Source: JAXMAZ01 sp046350115
Lineage (GTDB): Bacteria; Planctomycetota; Planctomycetia; Gemmatales; Gemmataceae
NCBI GenBank assembly: GCA_046350115.1
Contig: JAXMAZ010000022.1
Coordinates: 1-64,000 of the forward strand
Length of the DNA: 64,000 nt
Direction of reading: 5' to 3'
Below, in pieces: positions 37,700-45,088 of the stretch. Below the pieces are notes generated by a model that was not told the DNA's origin, did not search any database, and worked only from the letters and a program-made list of their open reading frames with translations. The stretch's first letter is position 1. Every line of letters begins with the position of its first letter. The position numbers and the translations under genes were made by a program.

Positions 37700-38000
37700 G
37701 TAGGGCGGGTCGAGGAGGCTTGGCGACGACGACCCGCCGTGAACCGCAACGACCGCTTGCCACACGCGGCGGGTCGGGCCGGGGGAGGGCGAGGCTCCTG
37801 CCGAGCCGGGGAGCGTGTGGGCAGGCACCGCAGCCCGTACCGGTGGCAGCCGCGGGTGTGGCATCAGGCGGTTGCCGGGCGCTCCCCGGCTCGGCAGGAG
37901 CCTCGCCCTCCCCGGCCCGACCCGCCGCGAACGGCAACGAGCGGTTGCCACGCCGGCGGGGCGGGGCCCCCCAAACCCGCAAGGGCTTGACCCGCCCTAC
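37700..38000. repeat. GTAGGGCGGGTC-type palindrome (family E) split by a nested element
   Basis: The outer ends GTAGGGCGGGTC... and ...GACCCGCCCTAC (37700 and 38000) match the uninterrupted element at 56684-56791. The interior holds a self-contained family D palindrome at 37779-37915. The insert is flanked by two similar ~46-bp copies of the outer core in direct orientation (37731-37777 and 37919-37964; both contain GCCGxGAACxGCAACGA), as a long target duplication would leave. Confidence 0.8.
37779..37915. repeat. Family D palindrome nested in family E, copy 1
   Basis: A 37-base left arm (37779-37815, CCGGGGGAGGGCGAGGCTCC...) and 36-base right arm (37880-37915), perfect but for one base in a C/G run. 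The ~64-base centre aligns with the other family D copies at 41142, 42871 and 54821. Confidence 0.88.
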
Positions 38001-38005
38001 GGAAA

Positions 38006-38539
38006 TCACGCCTTCGGCCGGAACGCCTTCACCACCCCGTCGTGGGTGGTCAGGTACGGGCCGCCGATCAGGTCGACGCAGTACGGGATTGCCGGGAACA
38101 CCGCCAGCAAGCACTCGCGGATGGCGGCCGGCTTGCCCGGCAGGTTGACCACCAGCGACTTGCCCCGTACCCCGGCCGTCTGACGCGACAGGATGGCGGT
38201 CGGCACCGACTTGAGCGACACCTGCCGCATCAGCTCGCCGAACCCGGGGAGCATCTTCTGGCAGACGGCCTCGGTCGCCTCCGGGGTCACGTCCCGCGGG
38301 GCCGGGCCGGTGCCGCCGGTCGTCACCACCAGCCCGCACCCCTCGTCGTCGCATAGCGCCTTCAAGGTAGACTCGATGTGCTCCTGGTCGTCCGGGATGA
38401 CCCGGGCGACCGGCTCCCACTCACAGGAGAGGGCTTCCCGGAGGAAGCCGACGACGGCCGGGCCGCCCTTGTCCTCGTACTCGCCGCGGCTGGCCCGGTC
38501 GGACACGGTGACGACGCCGATGCGGATCGGGGCGGGCAT
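38006..38539 (-). CDS. mogA: Molybdopterin adenylyltransferase-like protein (MogA)
   Basis: A 177-residue protein with the MogA/MoaB fold motifs: VVTVSDRASRGEYEDKGGPA, GCGLVVTTGGTGPAPRDVTP, LSRQTAGVRGKSLVVNLPGK and PAAIRECLLAVFPAIPYCVD. It activates molybdopterin with ATP before molybdenum insertion. The ATG at 38539 gives a family-like N-terminus (MPAPIRIGVVTVSD). It ends next to the nested repeat and is divergent from the alcohol dehydrogenase gene. Confidence 0.9.
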   Translation of the reverse strand: MPAPIRIGVVTVSDRASRGEYEDKGGPAVVGFLREALSCEWEPVARVIPDDQEHIESTLKALCDDEGCGLVVTTGGTGPAPRDVTPEATEAVCQKMLPGFGELMRQVSLKSVPTAILSRQTAGVRGKSLVVNLPGKPAAIRECLLAVFPAIPYCVDLIGGPYLTTHDGVVKAFRPKA

Positions 38540-38594
38540 ATAACACGCTCCATCGGGCCACGGGCTGGGTGCGGCCATTCTACCGGGAACCGCC

Positions 38595-39872
38595 ATGAAC
38601 AGTATCTGGACGTTCCATTCGGCCGGGTCGCTGGTGTTCGGCCGCGGGGCGGTCGCCCAGGTCGGGGAGATCGCCCGCCGCCGCGGGGCCAGGCGGGCGT
38701 TCGTCGTCACTGACCGGATCCTCGCAAGTAACGGGGTGCTGGACCAGGTGACGGCGTCCCTGCACGTCGCCGGGGTGGAACCGGTCGTGTTCGACGGCTG
38801 CGTGCCCGAGCCGCCGTCGGACGTCGTGATGCAGGCGACGGCCGCCGCCCGGGACGCCCGGCCGGACATCCTGATCGGCCTCGGCGGCGGCAGCAACATG
38901 GACACGGCCAAGCTGGTGGCCGTGCTACTCGCCCACGGCGGCACCCTGGACGACTACGTCGGCGACTGCCGGGTGCCGGGGCCGGTGTTCCCGCTGGTGT
39001 GCGTGCCGACCACGGCCGGCACCGGCAGCGAGGTGTCGGCGGCGGCGGTGTTCACAGACGTGGCGAAGCAGATCAAGGTGAGCTGCCTCAGCCCGCACAT
39101 CCGGCCGGCCGCGGCGGTGGTGGACCCGCTGCTGACGGTCGGCTGCCCGCCGAAGGTGACGGCCGACAGCGGCATCGACGCACTGACCCACGCCATCGAG
39201 GCGTACACGGCGGTCGATCACGCCGAGTTCCTGACCCGGCCGCCGGGCGGGGAGACGGTGTACCAGGGGAAGAACACGATGGCCGATTACATGGCGGCCG
39301 AGTGCGTCACGCTGGTCGGCGGCTACCTGCGGCGGGCGGTGGCGGACGGGTCCGACCTGGAAGCCCGGGACAAGATGGCCCTGGCAGCGACCCTGGGCGG
39401 GCTGGCGTTCAGCAACGCCGGGGTGGCCCTGGTCCACGCCATGGAGTACCCGGTCGGCGGGGCGGTCCACGTCAGCCACGGGGCCGGGAACGGGCTGCTG
39501 CTCCCCTACGTCATGCGGTACAACGCCGAGGTGCGGGCGGACGAGATGACCGCCGTCGGGCTGTGGCTGAGCGGCCCGGGGGTGTTCGCCGCGGCGGACG
39601 AGGGGGACGGGCCGCCGGACGACCGCCTCCGGGACGCCTCCCGGCGGGTGGCCGAGTACTTCGACCACGGGGTCGAGGCGGCGATCGCCGCCGTCGAGAG
39701 GCTGCGGGCGGACACCGGCATCCCGGCCCGGCTGCGGGACATCGGCGTGACCGAGGCCATGCTCACCGGGTTCGCCGCCAAGGCGTTCGGGATCAAGCGG
39801 CTGATGCGGGTGAACCCGCGGCTGCCGCAGTCGGCGGACGAGATTCTGGGCATCTACCGGGCCGCGTTCTAG
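38595..39872 (+). CDS. Iron-containing alcohol dehydrogenase (group III)
   Basis: A 425-residue protein of the Fe-ADH family. It has a nucleotide-binding motif GLGGGSNMDTAKLVAVLL, the CVPTTAGTGSEVSAAAVF loop, the metal site region DSGIDALTHAIEAYTA and HAMEYPVGGAVHVSHGAGNG with conserved His ligands. It is expected to oxidise an alcohol or reduce an aldehyde with NAD(P). The substrate is not deducible. The glycosyltransferase gene starts eight bases later. Confidence 0.9.
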   Translation: MNSIWTFHSAGSLVFGRGAVAQVGEIARRRGARRAFVVTDRILASNGVLDQVTASLHVAGVEPVVFDGCVPEPPSDVVMQATAAARDARPDILIGLGGGSNMDTAKLVAVLLAHGGTLDDYVGDCRVPGPVFPLVCVPTTAGTGSEVSAAAVFTDVAKQIKVSCLSPHIRPAAAVVDPLLTVGCPPKVTADSGIDALTHAIEAYTAVDHAEFLTRPPGGETVYQGKNTMADYMAAECVTLVGGYLRRAVADGSDLEARDKMALAATLGGLAFSNAGVALVHAMEYPVGGAVHVSHGAGNGLLLPYVMRYNAEVRADEMTAVGLWLSGPGVFAAADEGDGPPDDRLRDASRRVAEYFDHGVEAAIAAVERLRADTGIPARLRDIGVTEAMLTGFAAKAFGIKRLMRVNPRLPQSADEILGIYRAAF

Positions 39873-39880
39873 GGTCTGAC

Positions 39881-41068
39881 ATGACCGCACTCCTCGCCGC
39901 CGCCGTGCTGGCGGCCGACCCGCCGACCCTGTTCCCGCCCCGGGACTTCGTCGAGTACTGGTCGGCCGCCCGGGTCCACCTGCGGGGCGGCGACCCGTAC
40001 TCCGGCGAGCAGCTCCTGCCGCTCCAGCGGGAGATGTACGGCCGCCCGGACATGGACGAGGTGGTGTCCCTGTGGACCCCGCCGTGGACCCTGCCGCTGT
40101 ACTGGCCGTTCGGGGCGCTGCCGCCGCTCGAAGGGCACCTGCTGTGGGTGGCGGTCCAGGTGCTCGCCGTCGTCGCCGGGGTGTGGATGGCCTGGCGGGT
40201 GTACGGCGGGCCGACCGACCGGCTGTGGGGGCTGGCCCCGGTCGGCCTGGCGGCCGGGTTCGGCCCGGTCTGGTGGATGGTCGGGTACGGGCAGAACACC
40301 GGCCTGCTGGTCCTCGGGCTGGGCGGGTTCCTGTACCACCGGACCCGCGGCCGGCCGTACACCGCCGGGGCGTTCGCCGCCCTGACCGCGATCAAGCCGC
40401 ACCTGCTGGCGGTGTTCGGCGTGGTGCTGGTGGTGGACGCCCTCAGCCGGGACGGCCGGCGGGCGCTGCTGGCCGGGGCGGGGGTGCTGGCGGCGCTGGC
40501 GGCCGTCGCCCTGATCCCCGACCCGGGCGTCTTCCAGCAGTTCCTGGACTCCGCCCGCCGGCCGCGGACGGGCGCCCAGGTGCCGCTCTCCCACTGGGCG
40601 CTGCCGACGGTCGGCTGGTGGGTCCGGGCGTGGGCGGCCTGGGACGCCCTCAAGACCGACTCCGGGGCCGGGTTCTGGATCCAGTTCGTGCCGACGGCGG
40701 TCGCGGCCCTGGTCGCCGGCGGGTGGCGGGTGCGGGCCGGCCGGCGGTGGGACTGGGCGGCCGCGCTGCCGTGGCTGGTGTACGGGTCGGCGCTGGCCAC
40801 CCCTTACGGCGGGTGGATCTTTGACCTGACCGTGTTGCTGATCCCGCTCACCCGGACGGCCGCCCGGCTGGCCCGCCACCCGCAGATGATCCCCGCGACC
40901 ATCGCCGTCGCCGGGCTGCTGCTGGTGTCGCTCGCCACCCTGTTCGTGCCGGCCGTGGCCCAGCAAGAGTTCGGCTTCCAGTACGGGCTGCACCACCACG
41001 TCTGGCTGACCCCGGCCGTCCTCGGGCTGGACCTGCTGGTGATCCGGATGGTTCCGAAAGCCCTGTAG
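39881..41068 (+). CDS. GT87-like (DUF2029) membrane glycosyltransferase
   Basis: A 395-residue polytopic protein with an acidic loop after the first segment (FPPRDFVEYWSAARVHLRGG and DPYSGE), the pattern of GT-C enzymes of the GT87/DUF2029 family. WTPPWTLPLYWPFGAL, MVGYGQNTGLLVLGLGGF and AALTAIKPHLLAVFGVVLVV are typical. It is likely an undecaprenyl- or polyprenyl-phosphate-mannose-dependent transferase (family inference). The stop codon TAG lies in the first bases of the repeat at 41065. Confidence 0.75.
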   Translation: MTALLAAAVLAADPPTLFPPRDFVEYWSAARVHLRGGDPYSGEQLLPLQREMYGRPDMDEVVSLWTPPWTLPLYWPFGALPPLEGHLLWVAVQVLAVVAGVWMAWRVYGGPTDRLWGLAPVGLAAGFGPVWWMVGYGQNTGLLVLGLGGFLYHRTRGRPYTAGAFAALTAIKPHLLAVFGVVLVVDALSRDGRRALLAGAGVLAALAAVALIPDPGVFQQFLDSARRPRTGAQVPLSHWALPTVGWWVRAWAAWDALKTDSGAGFWIQFVPTAVAALVAGGWRVRAGRRWDWAAALPWLVYGSALATPYGGWIFDLTVLLIPLTRTAARLARHPQMIPATIAVAGLLLVSLATLFVPAVAQQEFGFQYGLHHHVWLTPAVLGLDLLVIRMVPKAL

Positions 41069-41355
41069 GGTGGGTCAAGCCGGCTCGGCGGCGCCGACCC
41101 GCCGCGAACGGCAACGTCTCCGCGATCATCTACGAGCGGAGCCGGGGGAGGGCGAGGCTCCTGCCGAGCCGGGGAGCGCGGGGCAACCACTGCGTCCCAT
41201 ACCGGTGACGGCCGCCGGTGTGACACCTGCCCGTTGCCACTCGCCCCCCGGCTCGGCAGGAGCCTCGCCCTCCCCTCCGGAACCGGCCGGAATGGCAAGC
41301 GGTTCTCGCCCGGGCCGGCGGGTCGGCGCCGCCGAGCCGGCTTGACCCGCCCTAC
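41065..41355. repeat. Family E palindrome split by a nested family D element
   Basis: The outer arms (41065-41104, GTAGGGTGGGTCAAGCCGGC..., and 41316-41355) are near-perfect inverted repeats. The centre holds the family D element 41142-41280. The outer left arm supplies the stop codon of the glycosyltransferase. The total of 291 bp compares with 108 bp for the uninterrupted element at 56684. Confidence 0.85.
41142..41280. repeat. Family D palindrome nested in family E, copy 2
   Basis: The left arm 41142-41178 is identical over 37 bases to the arm of copy 1. The right arm ~41241-41275 ends GGAGCCTCGCCCTCCCC. The centre is diverged but alignable with copy 1 (shared TACCGGTG segment). Confidence 0.85.
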
Positions 41356-41424
41356 GCCGACCCCGCCGCCTACACTATCTTCCGTCCCAGGCCGGGCGCG
41401 CCCCGGCCGCAGCGGAGGGCGGGC

Positions 41425-42786
41425 ATGGCGGACATCGGGAAGGCGGGGCCGCACCGGGTGGTGGTCGTCGGCGGCGGGTTCGGCGGGCTGTACTGCGCCA
41501 AAGCGCTCGGCAACAACTCGGCCCTGACCGTCACCCTGATCGACCGGCGGAACTTCCACCTGTTCCAGCCCCTGCTTTATCAGGTGGCCACCGGCGGGCT
41601 GTCCCCGGCCAACATCGCCGCCCCGTTACGGTCCATCCTGCGGAACAAGAAGAACGTCCGCTGCCTGCTGGCCGACGTGACCGGGTTCGACGCGGCCGGC
41701 AAGGCGGTGCTGACCCGGGACGGGGACCGCGTCCCGTACGACACGCTCGTCCTGGCGACCGGGTCCACCCACCACTACTTCGGCCACGACCAGTGGGAGG
41801 CGCTGGCCCCGGGGCTGAAGACGGTCGAGGACGCGACCGAGATCCGCCACCGGGTGCTGGTCGCGTTCGAGAAGGCGGAGCGGGCGGCCGACCCGAAGGA
41901 GCGGCAGCGGCTGCTCACGTTCGTGGTGGTCGGCGGCGGGCCGACCGGCGTCGAGATGGCCGGGGCGGTGGCCGAGCTGGCCCACGTCACCATGCGGCGG
42001 GACTTCCGCGCCATCGACCCGCGGGCCACCCGGGTCATCCTGATCGAGGGGCAGAACCGCATCCTGTCCCAGTTCGTCGAGCCGCTGTCGGCGAAGGCGA
42101 TCGCCCAGCTCCACGACCTGGGCGTCGAGACGGTCCTGGACAGCCACGTCACCGACCTCCAGCCGGACCACGTGATGTACCAGCCGGACGGCGGCAAGGA
42201 GCCGCGGCGGATCGACACGGAGACGGTCATCTGGGCGGCCGGGGTGAAGGCGTCCCCGCTCGGCAAGGCGCTGGCCGAGGCGCTGGGCGGGCCGGCCGCC
42301 GACCGCGGCGGGCGGGTGCCGGTCGGCCCGGACTGCACCGTCCCCGGCCACCCGGACGTGTTCGTGATCGGCGACCTGGCCAGCCAGCCGGGCAAGGACG
42401 GCAAGCCGCTCCCCGGGCTGGCCCCGGTGGCCATGCAGCAGGGCAAGTACGTGGCCGACGTGATCGAGGCCCGGCTCCGCGGGGCCGCCCCGCCCGGCCC
42501 GTTCCGGTACTGGGACCGGGGGACGATGGCGACCATCGGCCGGCGGCGGGCGGTGGCCGACGCCGGGTGGATCAAGCTGAGCGGCCGGCCGGCCTGGCTG
42601 GCCTGGCTGCTCATCCACATCCTGTACCTGGCCCGGTTCGAGAACCGGGTGTTGGTGGTGTTCCAGTGGTTCTTCAACTACGTCACCACCAACCGGGCGG
42701 CCCGGCTGATCACCGGGGTGCGGGCGGACTCGGCCCGGGTGATGCGGCCCGGGCCGGCCGCCGACCTGGCCCCGGCCAAGCACTGA
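41425..42786 (+). CDS. ndh: Type II NADH dehydrogenase (NDH-2)
   Basis: A 453-residue flavoprotein with two dinucleotide-binding motifs: VVVVGGGFGGLYCAKAL for FAD and FVVVGGGPTGVEMAGAVAEL for NADH. It has the quinone-site loop GLAPVAMQQGKYVADVI, and VIWAAGVKASPLGKAL and DVFVIGDLA are typical. A C-terminal amphipathic/hydrophobic region (LAWLLIHILYLARFENRVL) binds the membrane. It transfers electrons from NADH to quinone without proton pumping and would feed the alternative complex III pathway encoded at 10-19 kb. Confidence 0.93.
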   Translation: MADIGKAGPHRVVVVGGGFGGLYCAKALGNNSALTVTLIDRRNFHLFQPLLYQVATGGLSPANIAAPLRSILRNKKNVRCLLADVTGFDAAGKAVLTRDGDRVPYDTLVLATGSTHHYFGHDQWEALAPGLKTVEDATEIRHRVLVAFEKAERAADPKERQRLLTFVVVGGGPTGVEMAGAVAELAHVTMRRDFRAIDPRATRVILIEGQNRILSQFVEPLSAKAIAQLHDLGVETVLDSHVTDLQPDHVMYQPDGGKEPRRIDTETVIWAAGVKASPLGKALAEALGGPAADRGGRVPVGPDCTVPGHPDVFVIGDLASQPGKDGKPLPGLAPVAMQQGKYVADVIEARLRGAAPPGPFRYWDRGTMATIGRRRAVADAGWIKLSGRPAWLAWLLIHILYLARFENRVLVVFQWFFNYVTTNRAARLITGVRADSARVMRPGPAADLAPAKH

Positions 42787-42800
42787 GCCGGGCGGCCCGC

Positions 42801-43086
42801 GTAGGTTGCGTGGAGGCTTTGCGCAACGCACCGGCCTCGCGATGGCCCGTGCCTGCTCCAGCGGTTGCCTCGGGGGAGGGCGAGGCTCCTGCCGAGCCGG
42901 GGAGCGCGGGGGCAGGCACCGGGTGCCACACCCGTGACAGCCACCGGACATGGGACACAGCGGTTGCCGCAGGCTGGCGGCTCGGCGGGAGCCTCGCCCT
43001 CCCCTCGGGCCGTCGCCGGGAACGATCCGAGGTTATCCCGGGGTGCAGTCCCGCGGTGCGTTCCGCAGAGTCTCCACGCACCCTAC
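42801..43086. repeat. Family B palindrome split by a nested family D element
   Basis: The outer ends GTAGGTTGCGTGGAGGCTTT (from 42801) and the matching right arm ending CTCCACGCACCCTAC (43086) equal the uninterrupted elements at 19818 and 31702. A family D element at 42871-43009 occupies the middle, raising the length from ~110 to 286 bp. Confidence 0.85.
42871..43009. repeat. Family D palindrome nested in family B, copy 3
   Basis: The left arm 42871-42906 is the same sequence as the other family D copies. The right arm ~42978-43004 has one substitution (GGCGGGAGCC for GGCAGGAGCC). Its host is a different palindrome family from that of copies 1 and 2. Confidence 0.85.
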
Positions 43087-43118
43087 ACCGGTCACGCCCG
43101 CTGCGGTAAGCAACCGAC

Positions 43119-44096
43119 ATGACCCTGACCCTGGTCCGCAAGCTGCTCCGGGACGCCCGCCTGCCGCTGCTGGCGGTGTGCGGCATCCTGTTCGTGTTCT
43201 CCGCCTTCTGGGTGAAGATCGCCCAGCGGGTGACGACCGAGATCGCCCCGTTCTTCCTGATCCTGGGCCAGGCCCAGGGGGTGGGGAAGGAGATGATCGA
43301 CGAGGTGGTGTTCAAGGGGCCGGGGAAGGTGTCCCAGGCGGTGCTCGGCGGGGCGGACATCCGGTTCGACCAGCCGAACGACTTCCTGGCGGTGGAGCTG
43401 CTCCACCCGGTCGTGGTGCTGCTGGCCGGGCTGTGGGCGGTCGGCCGGGCGGCCGCCGCGGTCAGCGGGGAACTCGACCGCGGCACCCTGGAGCTGCTCC
43501 TGTCCCAGCCGGTGCCGCGGAACCGGCTGATCCTGGCCCACTTCCTCGTGGACCTCGTCGTCATCCCGTGCCTGTGCCTGAGCATCGTCGCCGGGACGCG
43601 GGTCGGGCTGGAGGTGGTCGGCCCGTTCGTGGTCGATTACAGCGTGCTGGACAAGCTGCCGCCGCAGGCCAAGCTGATCGTCAAGCAGGGGCCGCCGGTG
43701 CTGGCGGTGTCGGCCGACCGGCAGCTGCCGGCCGTGGTCGGCCTGGCGGCGCTAATGTTCGCCCTGAGCGGGCTGACCATGCTGGTGTCCGCCCTCGGCC
43801 GGAACCGGTGGCGGACGCTCGGGCTGGCCGCCTTCCTGGCGGTCGGCATGTTCGTGGCGAACGTGGTCGGCCAGCTCTGGGACGGGGCGGCGTGGGTCCG
43901 CCCGTGGACGCTGTTCTTCTACTACCAGCCGCAGAGGGTGTGGCTGCACGGCGACTGGCTGGCCGACCTGACCGACCCGTGGGGGCCGGGCTGGGGGGCG
44001 GTGCCGGCAGTGCCGGTGCTGGCCGGGGTCGGGGCGGCCGGGTATCTGCTGGCCCTCCGCGTCTTCACCCGCCGCGACCTGCCGGCCCCGCTGTGA
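43119..44096 (+). CDS. ABC-2-type transporter permease
   Basis: A 325-residue membrane protein with about six helices and the ABC-2 permease core: AAAVSGELDRGTLELLLSQP followed by VPRNRLILAHFLVDLVVIP. A large periplasmic loop lies between helices 1 and 2. No ATPase gene adjoins it, so the partner must be encoded elsewhere. The substrate is unknown. Confidence 0.8.
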   Translation: MTLTLVRKLLRDARLPLLAVCGILFVFSAFWVKIAQRVTTEIAPFFLILGQAQGVGKEMIDEVVFKGPGKVSQAVLGGADIRFDQPNDFLAVELLHPVVVLLAGLWAVGRAAAAVSGELDRGTLELLLSQPVPRNRLILAHFLVDLVVIPCLCLSIVAGTRVGLEVVGPFVVDYSVLDKLPPQAKLIVKQGPPVLAVSADRQLPAVVGLAALMFALSGLTMLVSALGRNRWRTLGLAAFLAVGMFVANVVGQLWDGAAWVRPWTLFFYYQPQRVWLHGDWLADLTDPWGPGWGAVPAVPVLAGVGAAGYLLALRVFTRRDLPAPL

Positions 44097-44106
44097 CGGC
44101 GGGCGT

Positions 44107-44242
44107 TGCCCCCCTCTCCGCTTCGGGAGGGGGCCGGGGGAGGGGTCACGACCGATACCCGGCACGGAGGCTCCGAAGTCGCCGGACCGGGTCGGGGCGT
44201 GACCCCTCCCCCGACCCCTCCCCGAAGCGGAGAGGGGGAGCA
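44107..44242. repeat. Family A palindromic element
   Basis: Arms of ~44 bases (44107-44150 and 44198-44242) around a centre containing GGCTCCGAAGTCGCCGGACC. The centre matches that of the nested element at 29939-30083. It fills most of the gap between the permease and lipoprotein genes. Confidence 0.83.
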
Positions 44243-44329
44243 GGACCGCGCTGCAAACTCGTCTGGACACCTCCTTCGCTGCTTGTTATCAGCCGGCCGG
44301 TTCCGGGGGGAACTACGGGGGGACCGACC

Positions 44330-44872
44330 ATGAAGCGGGTGCTGGTGTTGGCCGCGGCCGTGGCGGCCGCCGCCGGGTCCGGGTGCGCGAACGCCCGGTA
44401 CGTGCAGAAGGGGACCGACGAGGGGGTGGTGGCCATCCCGTCGAACAGCGACTCGTGGCCGGACTACCAGCGGACCAAGGCGCTGGACCTGATCCAGGCC
44501 CACGTCGGCCCGAGCTACGAGATCGTGAACGAGCAGGAGGTGGTGACCGGGCACACCACCGTCAACCAGCAGGACACCAAGCGGGAGGCGACGATCAACG
44601 GCACCATCCCGTTCCTGCCGGCCGAGAAGCAGCAGGTGACGACGACGACGACCGAGGTGCCGCAGCGGGAGTGGCAGATCCACTACCGGAAGGTGGCCGG
44701 GGTCGCCGCCCGCCCGCCGCTGCCGGGGGCCGGGCTGCTGCCGGCCGGCGGGCCGCCGCCGACGACGGCGGCGGTGCCGGCGGGCGGGATGCAGCCGCCG
44801 GCGGTGGGTCCGAGCGTGGTTCCGGCGGGCGGGATGCTCCCGCCGACGAACCTCGGCCCGCCGACCCGCTGA
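44330..44872 (+). CDS. Lipoprotein of unknown function
   Basis: A 180-residue protein with a lipobox (AAAAGSGC) and a middle region (YQRTKALDLIQAHVGPSYEI, VTGHTTVNQQDTKREATING) with no recognised family. The C-terminus is low in complexity, with a repeated PAGGMxPP unit (VPAGGMQPPAVGPSVVPAGG). The ATG at 44330 follows a G-rich ribosome-binding region; the long upstream frame is a shadow. Confidence 0.65.
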   Translation: MKRVLVLAAAVAAAAGSGCANARYVQKGTDEGVVAIPSNSDSWPDYQRTKALDLIQAHVGPSYEIVNEQEVVTGHTTVNQQDTKREATINGTIPFLPAEKQQVTTTTTEVPQREWQIHYRKVAGVAARPPLPGAGLLPAGGPPPTTAAVPAGGMQPPAVGPSVVPAGGMLPPTNLGPPTR

Positions 44873-44938
44873 ACGACCAACTGCAAGTGACCGGGCCGGT
44901 CGGCCCGTTCGTGTAGGCGGTCTCCTCGTTCCCACCTC

Positions 44939-45083
44939 TCCTCGTTCCCACGCTCTGCGTGGGAACGGGCGGGGGCGACGCTCCGCGTCGCGTCTTTGCC
45001 ACGGGCGGGAGCGTCCCCGGGCGGGCAGTCCGTGACGCAGAGCGTCACGCCCGGGCGTTCCCACGCAGAGCGTGGGAACGAGA
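44939..45083. repeat. Family C palindromic element, copy 2
   Basis: Same architecture as 7675-7822: outer arms starting CTCCTCGTTCCCACGCTCTG-like sequence and an inner GACGCTCCGCGTC hairpin. A partial extra arm end (CTCCTCGTTCCCACC) lies just upstream at 44922-44936. It sits between convergent genes, six bases from the stop of the Hsp70-like gene. Confidence 0.83.
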
Positions 45084-45088
45084 AGGGG

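Noticed and set aside
37700..43086. Insertion sequences
   Set aside because: No transposase-like ORF of any kind is present in or near the nested repeats; the inserts are only ~138 bp.
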